Source: Tissierella sp. (GTDB lineage: Bacteria; Bacillota; Clostridia; Tissierellales; Tissierellaceae). Taken from it: a stretch of 64,000 nucleotides of DNA. Shown here piece after piece: positions 11,414 through 21,576 of the stretch. The stretch lies in NCBI RefSeq assembly GCF_029266915.1, contig NZ_JARIEF010000018.1, positions 62,001-126,000 on the forward strand, given 5' to 3'. The first letter of the stretch is position 1; each line of letters begins with the position of its first letter. The notes beneath the pieces were generated by a model. It made no database searches. It saw only the letters and a program-made list of their open reading frames with translations, and had not been told where the DNA came from. The translations under genes and the position numbers were made by a program.

Positions 11414-12535
11414 GTGAAAGATACAAAGAAGAAAAAGAATAAAGAAGTTGATGAACTCCAAGTTTTACTTAAAACTTTAACTAGCAAAGGTAAAAAGAAA
11501 GGAACTTTAACTTATAAGCAAGTTATGGATACTTTAGAAAAAGTTGAACTAGAAAGTGAAGATATAGATAAAATCTATGAACATTTAGAAGATGAAGGAA
11601 TAGAAATACTTGGAGAAAAAGAAGAAGATTTGCTTATTGATAATGAAGATTCAACTGAGACTGAAAAAATAATTAAAAGTGGAACTATAGAACCTCCAAA
11701 AGGTATAAGTGTAGATGACCCAGTGAGGATGTACTTAAAAGAAATAGGGAAAATACCCCTATTAACTGGTCCAGAAGAAGTAGCCCTAGCAAAGAGAATG
11801 GAAATTGGAGATGAATCAGCTAAAAGAGAACTAGCGGAGGCTAATTTAAGATTGGTTGTTAGTATTGCAAAGAGATACGTCGGACGTGGTATGCTCTTCT
11901 TAGACCTTATTCAAGAAGGAAACCTTGGACTTATGAAAGCAGTAGAGAAATTTGAATACAAAAAAGGTTTTAAATTCAGTACTTATGCTACTTGGTGGAT
12001 TAGACAAGCTATTACAAGAGCTATAGCTGACCAGGCTAGAACTATTAGAATCCCTGTTCATATGGTAGAAACTATAAACAAACTTGTAAGAATACAAAGA
12101 CAACTTGTTCAAGAACTGGGTCGAGATCCAAAACCTGAAGAAATAGCTAAAGAAATGGCTTTAGAAGTTGAAAAGGTTAGAGAAATCATGAAGATAGCTC
12201 AAGAACCTGTATCGTTAGAAACACCTATCGGTGAAGAAGAAGATAGTCACCTTGGAGACTTTATACCAGATGAAGATATCTTATCTCCAGCAGAAGCTGC
12301 TAACTTTACAATGTTAAGAGAACAGCTTATTGAAGTTTTGCAAGGTCTTACCCCTAGAGAGCAAAAAGTACTTAGACTGAGATTTGGACTTGATGATGGC
12401 AGAGCTAGGACGCTTGAAGAAGTGGGTAAAGAGTTTGATGTAACTCGTGAGAGAATAAGACAAATCGAAGCTAAAGCACTTAGAAAGCTTCGTCATCCAA
12501 GCAGAAGTAAAAAACTTAAAGACTTTTTAGAGTAA
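11414..12535 (+). CDS. rpoD: Primary sigma factor (sigma-70/SigA)
   Basis: [45 protein letters not shown], region 4.2 [20 protein letters not shown]. Confidence 0.98.
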   Translation: MKDTKKKKNKEVDELQVLLKTLTSKGKKKGTLTYKQVMDTLEKVELESEDIDKIYEHLEDEGIEILGEKEEDLLIDNEDSTETEKIIKSGTIEPPKGISVDDPVRMYLKEIGKIPLLTGPEEVALAKRMEIGDESAKRELAEANLRLVVSIAKRYVGRGMLFLDLIQEGNLGLMKAVEKFEYKKGFKFSTYATWWIRQAITRAIADQARTIRIPVHMVETINKLVRIQRQLVQELGRDPKPEEIAKEMALEVEKVREIMKIAQEPVSLETPIGEEEDSHLGDFIPDEDILSPAEAANFTMLREQLIEVLQGLTPREQKVLRLRFGLDDGRARTLEEVGKEFDVTRERIRQIEAKALRKLRHPSRSKKLKDFLE

Positions 12536-12566
12536 AAAGATTCGCTATATGCGAATCTTTAATTTT
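12536..12566 (+). terminator. Intrinsic terminator after rpoD
   Basis: aaagattcgctatatgcgaatcttt followed by aatttt. Confidence 0.7.
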
Positions 12567-12588
12567 GCAAAAGTAAAGGAGTAGGAAT

Positions 12589-13296
12589 ATGGACTCAGAT
12601 AATAAACTGATTTTAAGTGATAGACTTATGAAAATAGCTGATTTTGTAAAAAAAGATTCATCCATTGTCGATGTGGGAACAGATCATGGCTATGTACCTA
12701 TATATTTGGTTGAAAACAATATATGTAAAAAGGTAATAGCATCAGATATAAGCCGGGACTCTCTGAGTAAAACGGTTGAAATGGTAGAAAAAAAGAAACT
12801 AGAAGAGTTTATAGAAAGTAGAGTTGGAGATGGACTCACAGTAATAAAACCTTTTGAAGTAAATGGTGCTATAATGGCCGGTATGGGAGGAATTTTGATA
12901 GAAAAGATTTTGAAGAAAGATAAAGAAATTACAGACTCGATAGACTATTTTATCTTTCAGCCCATGATAGCAGCTAAAGAGCTTAGGCAATATCTTATAG
13001 AAAACAATTTTACAATAGTAGATGAAGAACTTTCAAAAGATGGCAGTAAATTTTATGAAATAATATTGGCTAAAAAAGGAAAAGAAGCCTTAAGAGAAAA
13101 TATATATTATGAAATAAGTGAAAAGCTAATTGAGAAAAATCATCCTCTACTAGCAGAATTTATAGAAAATAAAATAAACTTTGTGCGATTAGTAATGAAG
13201 GATTTAAAAGATAAAAAAAGTTATAGAAGTTTGGAAAGATATGAACAATTAGAAGAACAATTAAAAGAATATATGGAGGTTTTAAAAAGTGTTTAA
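12589..13296 (+). CDS. trmK: tRNA (adenine22-N1)-methyltransferase
   Basis: IVDVGTDHGYVPIYL SAM motif; position after rpoD. Confidence 0.9.
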   Translation: MDSDNKLILSDRLMKIADFVKKDSSIVDVGTDHGYVPIYLVENNICKKVIASDISRDSLSKTVEMVEKKKLEEFIESRVGDGLTVIKPFEVNGAIMAGMGGILIEKILKKDKEITDSIDYFIFQPMIAAKELRQYLIENNFTIVDEELSKDGSKFYEIILAKKGKEALRENIYYEISEKLIEKNHPLLAEFIENKINFVRLVMKDLKDKKSYRSLERYEQLEEQLKEYMEVLKSV

Positions 13297-14092
13297 GCTT
13301 AAGGAAATAATTAATTTTATGGAAAACTGGGCTCCAAGTAACCTTATAGATTCTTGGGATAATACTGGATTTCAAATAGGAGATCCCCAAAAAGAAATAA
13401 ATAAGATTTTAATAGCTTTAGACTTAGATAACAATACATTAAAGAAAGCAATAGAAGGAAAATTTGATCTTATAATAACTCATCATCCTTTAATATTTAA
13501 ACCAGTAAATAAAATACTAACCGTAAATCCTGATGAAAAACTTATAATAGATATTATAAGAAATGATATTTCTGTTTACAATGCACATTCAAACCTGGAC
13601 CTAGCTAATGGAGGGGTAAGTGACGTATTAGCAGATAAATTAGGGCTCAAAAATACAAGTATTTTAAAAGAAACTTCGCAAAAAATAGAAAATGAAAAAA
13701 TATTAGCCTATGGATATGGTAGAATAGGATATAGAGATACTAAAGATTTTAAAACTTTTATAGAAGAGATAAAAGAATCTTTAGATATAGAGAGTCTAAT
13801 CTTCTATGGTAATATAGAAAAAGAAATAAGAAACGTCGCAGTATGTGGTGGAAGTGGCAGTGACTTTATAGAGGATGCTTCTCTTAAAGGAGCAGATGTA
13901 TATATAACAGGAGATATAAAATATCATGAAGCTCAATATGCCTACGAAAGAGGACTAAACCTGATCGATGTTGGACATTTTCACAGCGAAAAGTTTATAG
14001 TTCCAGTTATAAAAGGATATCTAGAAGAAAAATTCAAAACATTAAAGATAGAAGTTATTATGGAGCAAAGCTTACCTAGAAAAATATATTAG
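13289..14092 (+). CDS. Nif3-like dinuclear metal center protein
   Basis: SWDNTGFQIGDP, ITHHPLIFKP, DVGHFHSEKF. Confidence 0.93.
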   Translation: MFKLKEIINFMENWAPSNLIDSWDNTGFQIGDPQKEINKILIALDLDNNTLKKAIEGKFDLIITHHPLIFKPVNKILTVNPDEKLIIDIIRNDISVYNAHSNLDLANGGVSDVLADKLGLKNTSILKETSQKIENEKILAYGYGRIGYRDTKDFKTFIEEIKESLDIESLIFYGNIEKEIRNVAVCGGSGSDFIEDASLKGADVYITGDIKYHEAQYAYERGLNLIDVGHFHSEKFIVPVIKGYLEEKFKTLKIEVIMEQSLPRKIY

Positions 14093-14102
14093 GGGGAAAC
14101 AT

Positions 14103-14813
14103 ATGAAAAATATAAAACTACTATTGACATTAGAAGAAAACAATAAAAAACTGGATAAGGATTTTGAAAAACTAGATTCTTTAAAAGAAGAATTAAAACT
14201 CGAAGATGCAGAAAAACAACTTAAGCGAGTAAAGCGAAGACTGGAAATTTTAGAAAACAATAAGGAAATTATAAAAACTTGTATTTTAAAATATGAAAAT
14301 AGCTTAGCTCAGTTTGAGTATGAGATTAATACTTTAAATGAAAAATTATATAGTGATAACATCACAGATATAAAACAACTGGAATATTTAGGATTTGAAA
14401 AAGAGCAGATTAAAAAGAAGCTCAAAACAGTAGAAACAGAAATGATAGCTTATATGGAGGAAGATGAGTCCATAGAAGAAAAACATAAAGAAAACTCATC
14501 TTTGTTAAAAGAACTTAAAGAAAAATTAGATCAAAATGATTCTGATATAAAAAACAATATAGAATCTCTGGAGAAAAAATTATTAAAACAAGAAAAACTT
14601 ATAGAAGAAATTAGTGAGAAAATAGATGTGAATTTATTAAAAGATTATAATGGCTTAAGAGATAGAAAAGATAAACCTATAACCTATGTAATAGATAACA
14701 TATGCTCAGGATGTAATATGAAACTGCCATCATATCAATTAGAAGAATTAAAAGAAAAAAAAGCTATAAACTGTGAATCTTGCGGTCGTATTCTTTGCTT
14801 AAAGCAAGATTAG
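14103..14813 (+). CDS. Coiled-coil zinc-ribbon protein (DUF164-like)
   Basis: Long coiled coil with C-terminal CSGCNMKLPSYQ...CESCGRILC. Confidence 0.8.
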   Translation: MKNIKLLLTLEENNKKLDKDFEKLDSLKEELKLEDAEKQLKRVKRRLEILENNKEIIKTCILKYENSLAQFEYEINTLNEKLYSDNITDIKQLEYLGFEKEQIKKKLKTVETEMIAYMEEDESIEEKHKENSSLLKELKEKLDQNDSDIKNNIESLEKKLLKQEKLIEEISEKIDVNLLKDYNGLRDRKDKPITYVIDNICSGCNMKLPSYQLEELKEKKAINCESCGRILCLKQD

Positions 14814-14826
14814 AGCCGTGGAAAAT

Positions 14827-14855
14827 TTGCTAAAACAATTAAAACATGTTATAAT
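14827..14855 (+). promoter_or_regulatory. Sigma-A promoter for rnpB
   Basis: TTGCTA (14827-14832), 17-bp spacer, TATAAT (14850-14855). Confidence 0.75.
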
Positions 14856-14864
14856 TTAATTTCT

Positions 14865-15206
14865 ATTAGGAGTAAGTTGTTTGATCGGGTGCCTTGTAAG
14901 CATCAGGAAAGTCCGTGCTGCGCAGAGCAAGATGCTGGATAACGTCCAGTGAGGGTGACCTTAAGGATAGTGCAACAGAGAGATACCGCCTGTTTTTAAA
15001 TAGGTAAGGGTGGAAAGGCGAGGTAAGAGCTCACCAGCGCTTAGGTGACTAAGCGGCTATGTAAACCCCATTTGCAGCAAGACCAAAAAGGATAAGTACA
15101 AAGGGTAATTGCTCGTTACCTCTCCAAAGGTAGGTCGCATGAACCTATTGGCAACAATAGGTCTAGATAGATGATCAAATAAACAGAACACGGCTTATAG
15201 ATTTAC
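14865..15206 (+). ncRNA. rnpB: RNase P RNA
   Basis: Conserved AGGAAAGTCCGTGCT core, GATAGTGCAACAGAGAGATACCGCC, AAGGGTGGAAAGGCG, and terminal GAACACGGCTTATAGA. Ends approximate. Confidence 0.93.
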
Positions 15207-15216
15207 TCTTAAACAT

Positions 15217-15252
15217 GAAAGCTAAAGGGAGATACCCTTTAGCTTTCTTTTT
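15217..15252 (+). terminator. rnpB terminator
   Basis: gaaagctaaaggg/ccctttagctttc, 13-bp perfect stem followed by ttttt. Confidence 0.9.
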
Positions 15253-15347
15253 AATGAAATTTATAGCATTTATGGGAAGATAAATGATATACTTAGATTT
15301 GAAGCCAACAATCAATAGATTAATATCATATCAAAAGGGGTGCCATA

Positions 15348-18300
15348 ATGATCAAAAAAAGATTTAGAATAAGCCGAAAATTATTTGCAGGTTTTGCAAT
15401 TGTTACTTTACTCATGCTGTCAGTAATCTTATATTCATATTCTAGTTTTATACAGCAGGATAAGATTTTACAGCAAAATCTAAAAACATATAATATAATT
15501 AGTTATACAGATGATATTTTACAAAATATGTTGAATATGGAAACAGGTGTAAGGGGATACGCACTTACTGGCAATGAAAAATTTTTGGCACCTTATTACA
15601 TAGGAAAATTAGATTATGAAAAATCCTTCGATAAAGTTAAAAATTTAACAATGGAAGATGAAGTGCAGCAAGAACATTTAGTGGAACTAGATCTTAATAA
15701 GAAATTATGGCTTGATTATGTTAATTTAAATTTTATAGATGCTAGGGAAGACGTAAATTTAGGTAAGGTAGACCTCAATGATTATATATCTGTAGTCAAG
15801 CAAGGAAATGGGAAGAAATATATGGATATCATAAGAGATATTATATATGACATTAAAAATCAAGAGGAAAAAACACTTTATGACAGATCGATTTTATTTA
15901 ATAAATTAAAAACTAAGACATTTTTAATTATGTCTGTAGGAGGTTTAATAGCTACTATTTTATCTATAATAATAACCATGGTCATTGCCAGGCTCATAGT
16001 AAAACCTATCAATTCTGTTACAAAGACCTTTGATCAGCTTTCAATGGGAGATGCAGATTATAGGACTAGATTAGCATTTAAATCCAATGATGAATTAGGA
16101 CAACTAGCAAAAAACTTTAATAAATTTATGGATAAAATAGAAAAGATTATTATAGAAAACTTAAATGAAAGCTGGATTAAAACAGGACAAACTGATTTAA
16201 ATGAAAAGTTAAGAAACGCTAAGAATGTTGAAGAATTAACCGGAAATGCAATTGATTATATTGTGAAATATACAGATTCACAAATAGGAGCTATCTATAC
16301 TTGCACTGACAATAGCACCCTTAAATTGCTCAGCAGTTACGCCTATGAAAATAAAGCAAAAGAATCAGATGAGATTAAGTTTGGAGAGGGAGTAATAGGA
16401 CAAGCTGCTTTAGATAAGCAAACTATATTTTTAAAGAATATTCCCGATGACTATATCAATATAAGTACAGGAGTAGGACAAGCGCTGCCTAAGAATATCA
16501 TCGTCACACCTGGAATTTACAGCGAGGACATTAAATGTATAATAGAGATTGGTTCGTTTAATGAATTTACTCAACTGCATATTGAATTTATCGAAAGAGT
16601 AAGTGAAGGATTAGCTGTTGCTATTGGATCTGTAGAATCAAGAATAAAAATGCAGGAAATGTTGGAGACAACTTTAGAACAATCAGAAGAACTTAAGAAC
16701 CGACAAATAGAATTAAGTCATAGTAATGAGTATTTAGAAAAACAAACAATAGAACTAAAGCAATCGGAAGAAATACTCCAAGCTCAACAGGAGGAATTAA
16801 GACAAAGTAATGAAGAATTAGAAGAGCAGTCTAAATCATTAATGAATTCCGAATCCCAGCTCCAAACACAGCAAGAAGAGTTAAGAGTAACAAATGAAGA
16901 ACTGCAAGAGCGGACTAAAAGTTTAGAAATACAGAAAAATGATATAGCTGATAAAAATGAAACTCTAAGAAAAGCAAAATTAGAGATTGAAGAAAAGGTA
17001 AAAGCGATTGAGCTTGAAAGCAAGTATAAATCCGAATTTTTTGCAAATATGTCACATGAGCTAAGAACACCTTTAAATAGCATTTTAGTTTTATCTCAAA
17101 TTATTTCAGAAAGAGAGGTTAACTCGCTTATAACAACTAAGCATTTGGAATATGCAAATACTATTCATTCATCAGGAGAAAACTTATTGGGCTTAATTAA
17201 TGATGTATTAGATCTATCTAAGTTAGAAGCAGGTAAAATAGACATAGTATTAGAACCAGTAAACCTTTCGGATTTATTAGACTATACAGAGAGTTCGTTT
17301 ATGCATATAGCAGAAAAAAACAATGTATATTTAAAATTTGATATAGATGAAGAACTTCCAGAAACAATAATTTCAGATGAAGGAAAGATACATCAGATCT
17401 TAAATAATTTATTATCTAATGCTTTTAAATTTACTCATGAGGGAGGAGTAACTGTAAGCATACACAGACCTAAATCCGATGAGAAATCTATATGTATATC
17501 TATTAAGGATACAGGTATCGGAATCTTAGAGGAAACTCAGTCAGTTATATTTGATGCATTTAAACAATCTGATGGAACTATAAGCAGAAAATATGGAGGA
17601 ACCGGACTGGGATTATCTATTTCAAAGGGATTGGCAAATAACCTTGGAGGAGACATATTACTCCAAAGTGAAGAGGGAAAAGGAAGTACCTTCACCTTAG
17701 TTTTACCTCAAAATTCAGAGGGTGAAAAGTCTGACTTTGAAGAGATAATAGACACTTTAGAGATTGATAAATTAGAAAGCAGTGAAGTTAGATTAAAAGA
17801 TCACGCTCTTGTCAATACAAGTATAAATGATGATAGGCAAAATATTAAAGAATCAGATAAAGTAGTCTTAATAATTGAAGATGATCACAACTTTTCAAGA
17901 ATTTTAAACGATATAGCCCATGAAAAAGGATATAAATCAATAATTGCTCAAGATGCTAAATCGGGAATACAGTTAGCCAATAGATTCCTGCCGGACGCTA
18001 TTTTAATTGATATCGGGCTTCCAGATATGAATGGATGGAAGGTAGTTGAACATTTGGAAAAAAATAGTAATACAAAAAGTATTCCTATACATGTCATCTC
18101 AGGAAAAAATAATAAAGATGATGAATATATGGAAAAATATAAAAATAGTGTAGTGGAATATATAAATAAACCTGTGGGTCTGGATGAACTTAATAAAGTA
18201 TTCTCAGGAATTGAAGGTTTCACATCTAAGAAGTTAAAAAAATTACTGGTACTTGATGAAAGTGGGCAGGATAATAAAAACATACGAGACTTGCTGGGTT

Positions 18301-19034
18301 ATAAAGATATTCAAATTTCTTTTTTAGCTTCGGGAGAAGACGCATTAGAAGCTATAAAAGAAGAGGTCTATGACTGTATTGTACTTGATCTGAATTTAAA
18401 AGATATGACGGGTCTTCAATTCTTACAAAGCTTAAGTCAAAATCAAATATCAAATATTCCAATTATAGTTTATACTGAGGATATTCTAGAGCAGGAAGAT
18501 GAAATTAAATTAAAAGAATATGCAGAAAGTATAATAATAAAAGGCAGTAGGTCTTCAGAAAGACTTATTGCAGAGGTCAATCTTTTTCTTCACCATATAG
18601 ATAAGCTTAATAAGAGTGAAATTAAGTCAATCAAATCAGTTCATGAAAAGGAAAATTCATTAAAAGATAAAAAAATAATCATAGTAGATGACGATATGAG
18701 AAATGTTTTTGCACTATCGAATTTATTGGAAGATAAAGGTATGAAAGTGATAGTAGGAAGAAATGGAAAAGAAGGTATTGAAAAATTAAAGGAAAACACA
18801 GATGCTGACTTAATCTTAATGGATATAATGATGCCGGTAATGGATGGTTATACTGCAATGAGTGAGATCAGAAATGAACCGGGATTTTCTGAAATTCCTA
18901 TAATAGCTTTAACAGCTAAATCGATGAAAGATGATAGGGAAAAATCCATCGCTGCAGGAGCAAATGATTATTTAACAAAACCAATCGATACAGAAAAATT
19001 AATATCACTTTTAAGGGTGTGGCTATATAAATGA
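15348..19034 (+). CDS. Hybrid histidine kinase: TM-CHASE3-TM-HAMP-GAF-coiled coil-HisKA-HATPase-REC-REC-REC
   Basis: HisKA FFANMSHELRTPLNS; HATPase N/G boxes; three receiver modules (IEDD...LIDIGLPDMNG; VLDE...VLDLNLKDMTG; VDDD...LMDIMMPVMDG). Confidence 0.92.
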   Translation: MIKKRFRISRKLFAGFAIVTLLMLSVILYSYSSFIQQDKILQQNLKTYNIISYTDDILQNMLNMETGVRGYALTGNEKFLAPYYIGKLDYEKSFDKVKNLTMEDEVQQEHLVELDLNKKLWLDYVNLNFIDAREDVNLGKVDLNDYISVVKQGNGKKYMDIIRDIIYDIKNQEEKTLYDRSILFNKLKTKTFLIMSVGGLIATILSIIITMVIARLIVKPINSVTKTFDQLSMGDADYRTRLAFKSNDELGQLAKNFNKFMDKIEKIIIENLNESWIKTGQTDLNEKLRNAKNVEELTGNAIDYIVKYTDSQIGAIYTCTDNSTLKLLSSYAYENKAKESDEIKFGEGVIGQAALDKQTIFLKNIPDDYINISTGVGQALPKNIIVTPGIYSEDIKCIIEIGSFNEFTQLHIEFIERVSEGLAVAIGSVESRIKMQEMLETTLEQSEELKNRQIELSHSNEYLEKQTIELKQSEEILQAQQEELRQSNEELEEQSKSLMNSESQLQTQQEELRVTNEELQERTKSLEIQKNDIADKNETLRKAKLEIEEKVKAIELESKYKSEFFANMSHELRTPLNSILVLSQIISEREVNSLITTKHLEYANTIHSSGENLLGLINDVLDLSKLEAGKIDIVLEPVNLSDLLDYTESSFMHIAEKNNVYLKFDIDEELPETIISDEGKIHQILNNLLSNAFKFTHEGGVTVSIHRPKSDEKSICISIKDTGIGILEETQSVIFDAFKQSDGTISRKYGGTGLGLSISKGLANNLGGDILLQSEEGKGSTFTLVLPQNSEGEKSDFEEIIDTLEIDKLESSEVRLKDHALVNTSINDDRQNIKESDKVVLIIEDDHNFSRILNDIAHEKGYKSIIAQDAKSGIQLANRFLPDAILIDIGLPDMNGWKVVEHLEKNSNTKSIPIHVISGKNNKDDEYMEKYKNSVVEYINKPVGLDELNKVFSGIEGFTSKKLKKLLVLDESGQDNKNIRDLLGYKDIQISFLASGEDALEAIKEEVYDCIVLDLNLKDMTGLQFLQSLSQNQISNIPIIVYTEDILEQEDEIKLKEYAESIIIKGSRSSERLIAEVNLFLHHIDKLNKSEIKSIKSVHEKENSLKDKKIIIVDDDMRNVFALSNLLEDKGMKVIVGRNGKEGIEKLKENTDADLILMDIMMPVMDGYTAMSEIRNEPGFSEIPIIALTAKSMKDDREKSIAAGANDYLTKPIDTEKLISLLRVWLYK

Positions 19035-19882
19035 CTAGGAATGAAATAAAAGAAAATATACAAAATGAAGATATAGAAATCCATTTATTATTGGAAGTTA
19101 TGTTGTTGAAATATGGTTATGATTTCAAAAACTATTCAAAGGCTCATATAAAAAGACGTATTCTAAGAAGAGTAGAAATGTTAGGATTAAACAGCGTTAC
19201 AGAATTACAATACAAGATTCTTCATGATGAAAGTATATTTAAAATGCTCTTGGCAGATTTCTCTATAAATGTTACTGAAATGTTTAGGGATCCCAGTTTT
19301 TATAAGGCATTTAGAACTGAAGTAGTACCTGTTTTAAAAACATACCCCTTCATTAAAATATGGCATGCTGGCTGTTCAACCGGTGAAGAAGTTTACTCCA
19401 TGGCAATTCTCTTAAAAGAAGAGGGGCTTTATGATAGAACACAGATATATGCAACTGATTTTAATGAGCTGGTTTTGCAAAAAGCAAAAGCCGGAATCTA
19501 TAATATTGATGCTATCAAAACATATACGAAAAATTACCAATTATCCGGTGGCAGAGCATCATTTGGAGACTACTATACTGCTAAATATGATTCTGTTATA
19601 CTAGATGAATCTCTTAAACAAAAAATAATATTTGCAGATCATAACTTAGTAACTGATGGAGTTTTTGGTGAGATGCATGTTATAATCTGTAGAAATGTAA
19701 TTATCTATTTCAATAAAGATTTAAAAGATAAGACTTTGGACCTATTTTATAAGAGTTTAAATAATGGATGTTTTCTTTGTCTGGGATCAAAAGAAGGGAT
19801 TAAATTCTCAAGCAGTCAAGATAAGTTTATAAAGTATGTATCAAATGAAAATATTTTTCAAAGAAAATTCACCTTGGATTAA
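19031..19882 (+). CDS. CheR-type protein-glutamate methyltransferase
   Basis: HAGCSTGEEVYSMAILL and VIICRNVIIYFNKDLK; ATGA overlap with the kinase stop codon. Confidence 0.92.
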   Translation: MTRNEIKENIQNEDIEIHLLLEVMLLKYGYDFKNYSKAHIKRRILRRVEMLGLNSVTELQYKILHDESIFKMLLADFSINVTEMFRDPSFYKAFRTEVVPVLKTYPFIKIWHAGCSTGEEVYSMAILLKEEGLYDRTQIYATDFNELVLQKAKAGIYNIDAIKTYTKNYQLSGGRASFGDYYTAKYDSVILDESLKQKIIFADHNLVTDGVFGEMHVIICRNVIIYFNKDLKDKTLDLFYKSLNNGCFLCLGSKEGIKFSSSQDKFIKYVSNENIFQRKFTLD

Positions 19883-19916
19883 ATTAAAGGTTTTAATAGG
19901 AAGGAGAAAATTCTAT

Positions 19917-20501
19917 ATGACTTATAAGGCAGTGGTAGTAGGTGCATCTGCAGGAGGAATGCAAGCATTAAGGGATTTATTGATCAAGCTGCCTAAGAAT
20001 TTTGCAGCTCCAATAATGATAGTACAGCATTTAAGCCCTGAATCTGACGGCTATATGGCAAAGTATTTGAATGAACAATCCTCAATGGAGGTAAAGGAGG
20101 CAGATGATAAGGAAGAGATCCTCTTTGGAAGAGTTTATATTGCCCCTCCTAATTATCATTTGTTAGTTGAAAAAGATCAAACACTATCATTTACAGTAGG
20201 AAACAAGGTAAATTATGCAAGACCCTCTATAGATGTATTATTTGAAACTGCAGCAGACTTATATCAGGAAACTTTGATAGGGATTATTTTAACAGGAGCA
20301 AATAGTGATGGAAGCAAAGGATTGAAGGTTATTAAAGATAAGGGAGGCATAACAATAGTTCAAGATCCTGATACTGCTTTAATTGATTCTATGCCTAAGG
20401 CTGCAATAAATGCTACATCAGTGGACTATGTATTATCAGTTGATCAAATAAGCGATAAATTAATTGAATTGGTGGGATTAAAAAATGAAACAGCAGTATA
20501 A
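19917..20501 (+). CDS. CheB-type methylesterase catalytic domain (no receiver domain)
   Basis: VVGASAGGMQALRDLL (Ser), IVQHLSPESDGYM (His), ILTGANSDGSKGL (Asp); ATG 19917 after aaggag. Confidence 0.92.
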   Translation: MTYKAVVVGASAGGMQALRDLLIKLPKNFAAPIMIVQHLSPESDGYMAKYLNEQSSMEVKEADDKEEILFGRVYIAPPNYHLLVEKDQTLSFTVGNKVNYARPSIDVLFETAADLYQETLIGIILTGANSDGSKGLKVIKDKGGITIVQDPDTALIDSMPKAAINATSVDYVLSVDQISDKLIELVGLKNETAV

Positions 20502-21480
20502 TAATCATGTGCTTATAGTAGATGATAAGCCAGAAAATCTTATGGTTTTAGAAGTGTTATTAGAAGATATGAATTGCAATGTAGTTAAAGCACACTCGGG
20601 AAATGAGGCATTAGGACTATTATTTGAATATGAATTTGCATTAGTTCTCTTAGATGTTCAGATGCCGGAGATGGATGGATTTGAAACAGCAGAATTAATG
20701 AGGGGCAGTGAGAGAACAAGATATATTCCAATCATATTTGTAACAGCAATCAGCAAAGAGAAAATATCTATATTTAAAGGTTATGAAGTAGGAGCAGTAG
20801 ATTATCTTTTTAAACCTATTGAACCTATGATTTTAAAAAGTAAAGTAAAAGTATTTATTGAACTTAACAATCAAAAAAGATTATTGGAGCAGCAGTCTGA
20901 ACTCCTTGAACTGAAGGTAAAAGAATTGGTAGAATTAAAAAATGATAACTTCAGATTACATAATCTTTCATTCAGTGATGGACTTACAGGAATAGCAAAC
21001 AGAAGAAGTTTTGATGAATATATGGATAAAGCATGGAAAAATTCTATAAGATCAAATACACCTATCTCACTCATTATGATAGATATTGATTTCTTCAAAA
21101 TGTACAACGATAATTACGGTCATCTTCAGGGAGATGATTGCCTTATAAAAGTAGCCCATGCACTTTCTTTAAGTATAAGAAGACCCATGGATTTTGTAGC
21201 AAGATACGGCGGAGAGGAGTTTATATTTATATTACCCGATACGGACTCTTTTGGAGCTCTAAAGCTCGCTGAAGATATAAAGAGAAATATAAAAGATATG
21301 GAAATTCCTCATGAATACTCACCTGTATCACCACACGTGACAATTAGTCAGGGAATAGCAACATCTTATCCTGACAGAGGAGATCAGTTAGAAGATTTTA
21401 TTAACTTAGCAGATAAGGCCATGTATAACTCAAAAGAGTCTGGAAGAAATATGATAACTTCGCTTGATGATGGGGAGTAA
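20485..21480 (+). CDS. Response regulator diguanylate cyclase (REC-GGDEF)
   Basis: REC VDDKPENL...LLDVQMPEMDG; GGEEF active site with RPMD I-site five residues upstream. Confidence 0.94.
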   Translation: MKQQYNNHVLIVDDKPENLMVLEVLLEDMNCNVVKAHSGNEALGLLFEYEFALVLLDVQMPEMDGFETAELMRGSERTRYIPIIFVTAISKEKISIFKGYEVGAVDYLFKPIEPMILKSKVKVFIELNNQKRLLEQQSELLELKVKELVELKNDNFRLHNLSFSDGLTGIANRRSFDEYMDKAWKNSIRSNTPISLIMIDIDFFKMYNDNYGHLQGDDCLIKVAHALSLSIRRPMDFVARYGGEEFIFILPDTDSFGALKLAEDIKRNIKDMEIPHEYSPVSPHVTISQGIATSYPDRGDQLEDFINLADKAMYNSKESGRNMITSLDDGE

Positions 21481-21576
21481 ATATATGTATAATAATCATC
21501 CTTAATGTTTAGAATGCCAATATTTATGGTATGATAATAGAGAGAGTATTTATAAATTAAATTGGAGGAGATTTTT

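Noticed and set aside
16784-17083. 99-aa minus-strand Cys/Ser-rich ORF inside the kinase coiled-coil region
   Set aside because: Antisense artefact of the repetitive Q/E/L coiled-coil coding sequence.
19031-20501. Canonical flagellar chemotaxis operon
   Set aside because: Only cheR- and cheB-domain genes are present; no cheA, cheW, cheY-only, MCP or flagellar genes, and CheB lacks its receiver domain.
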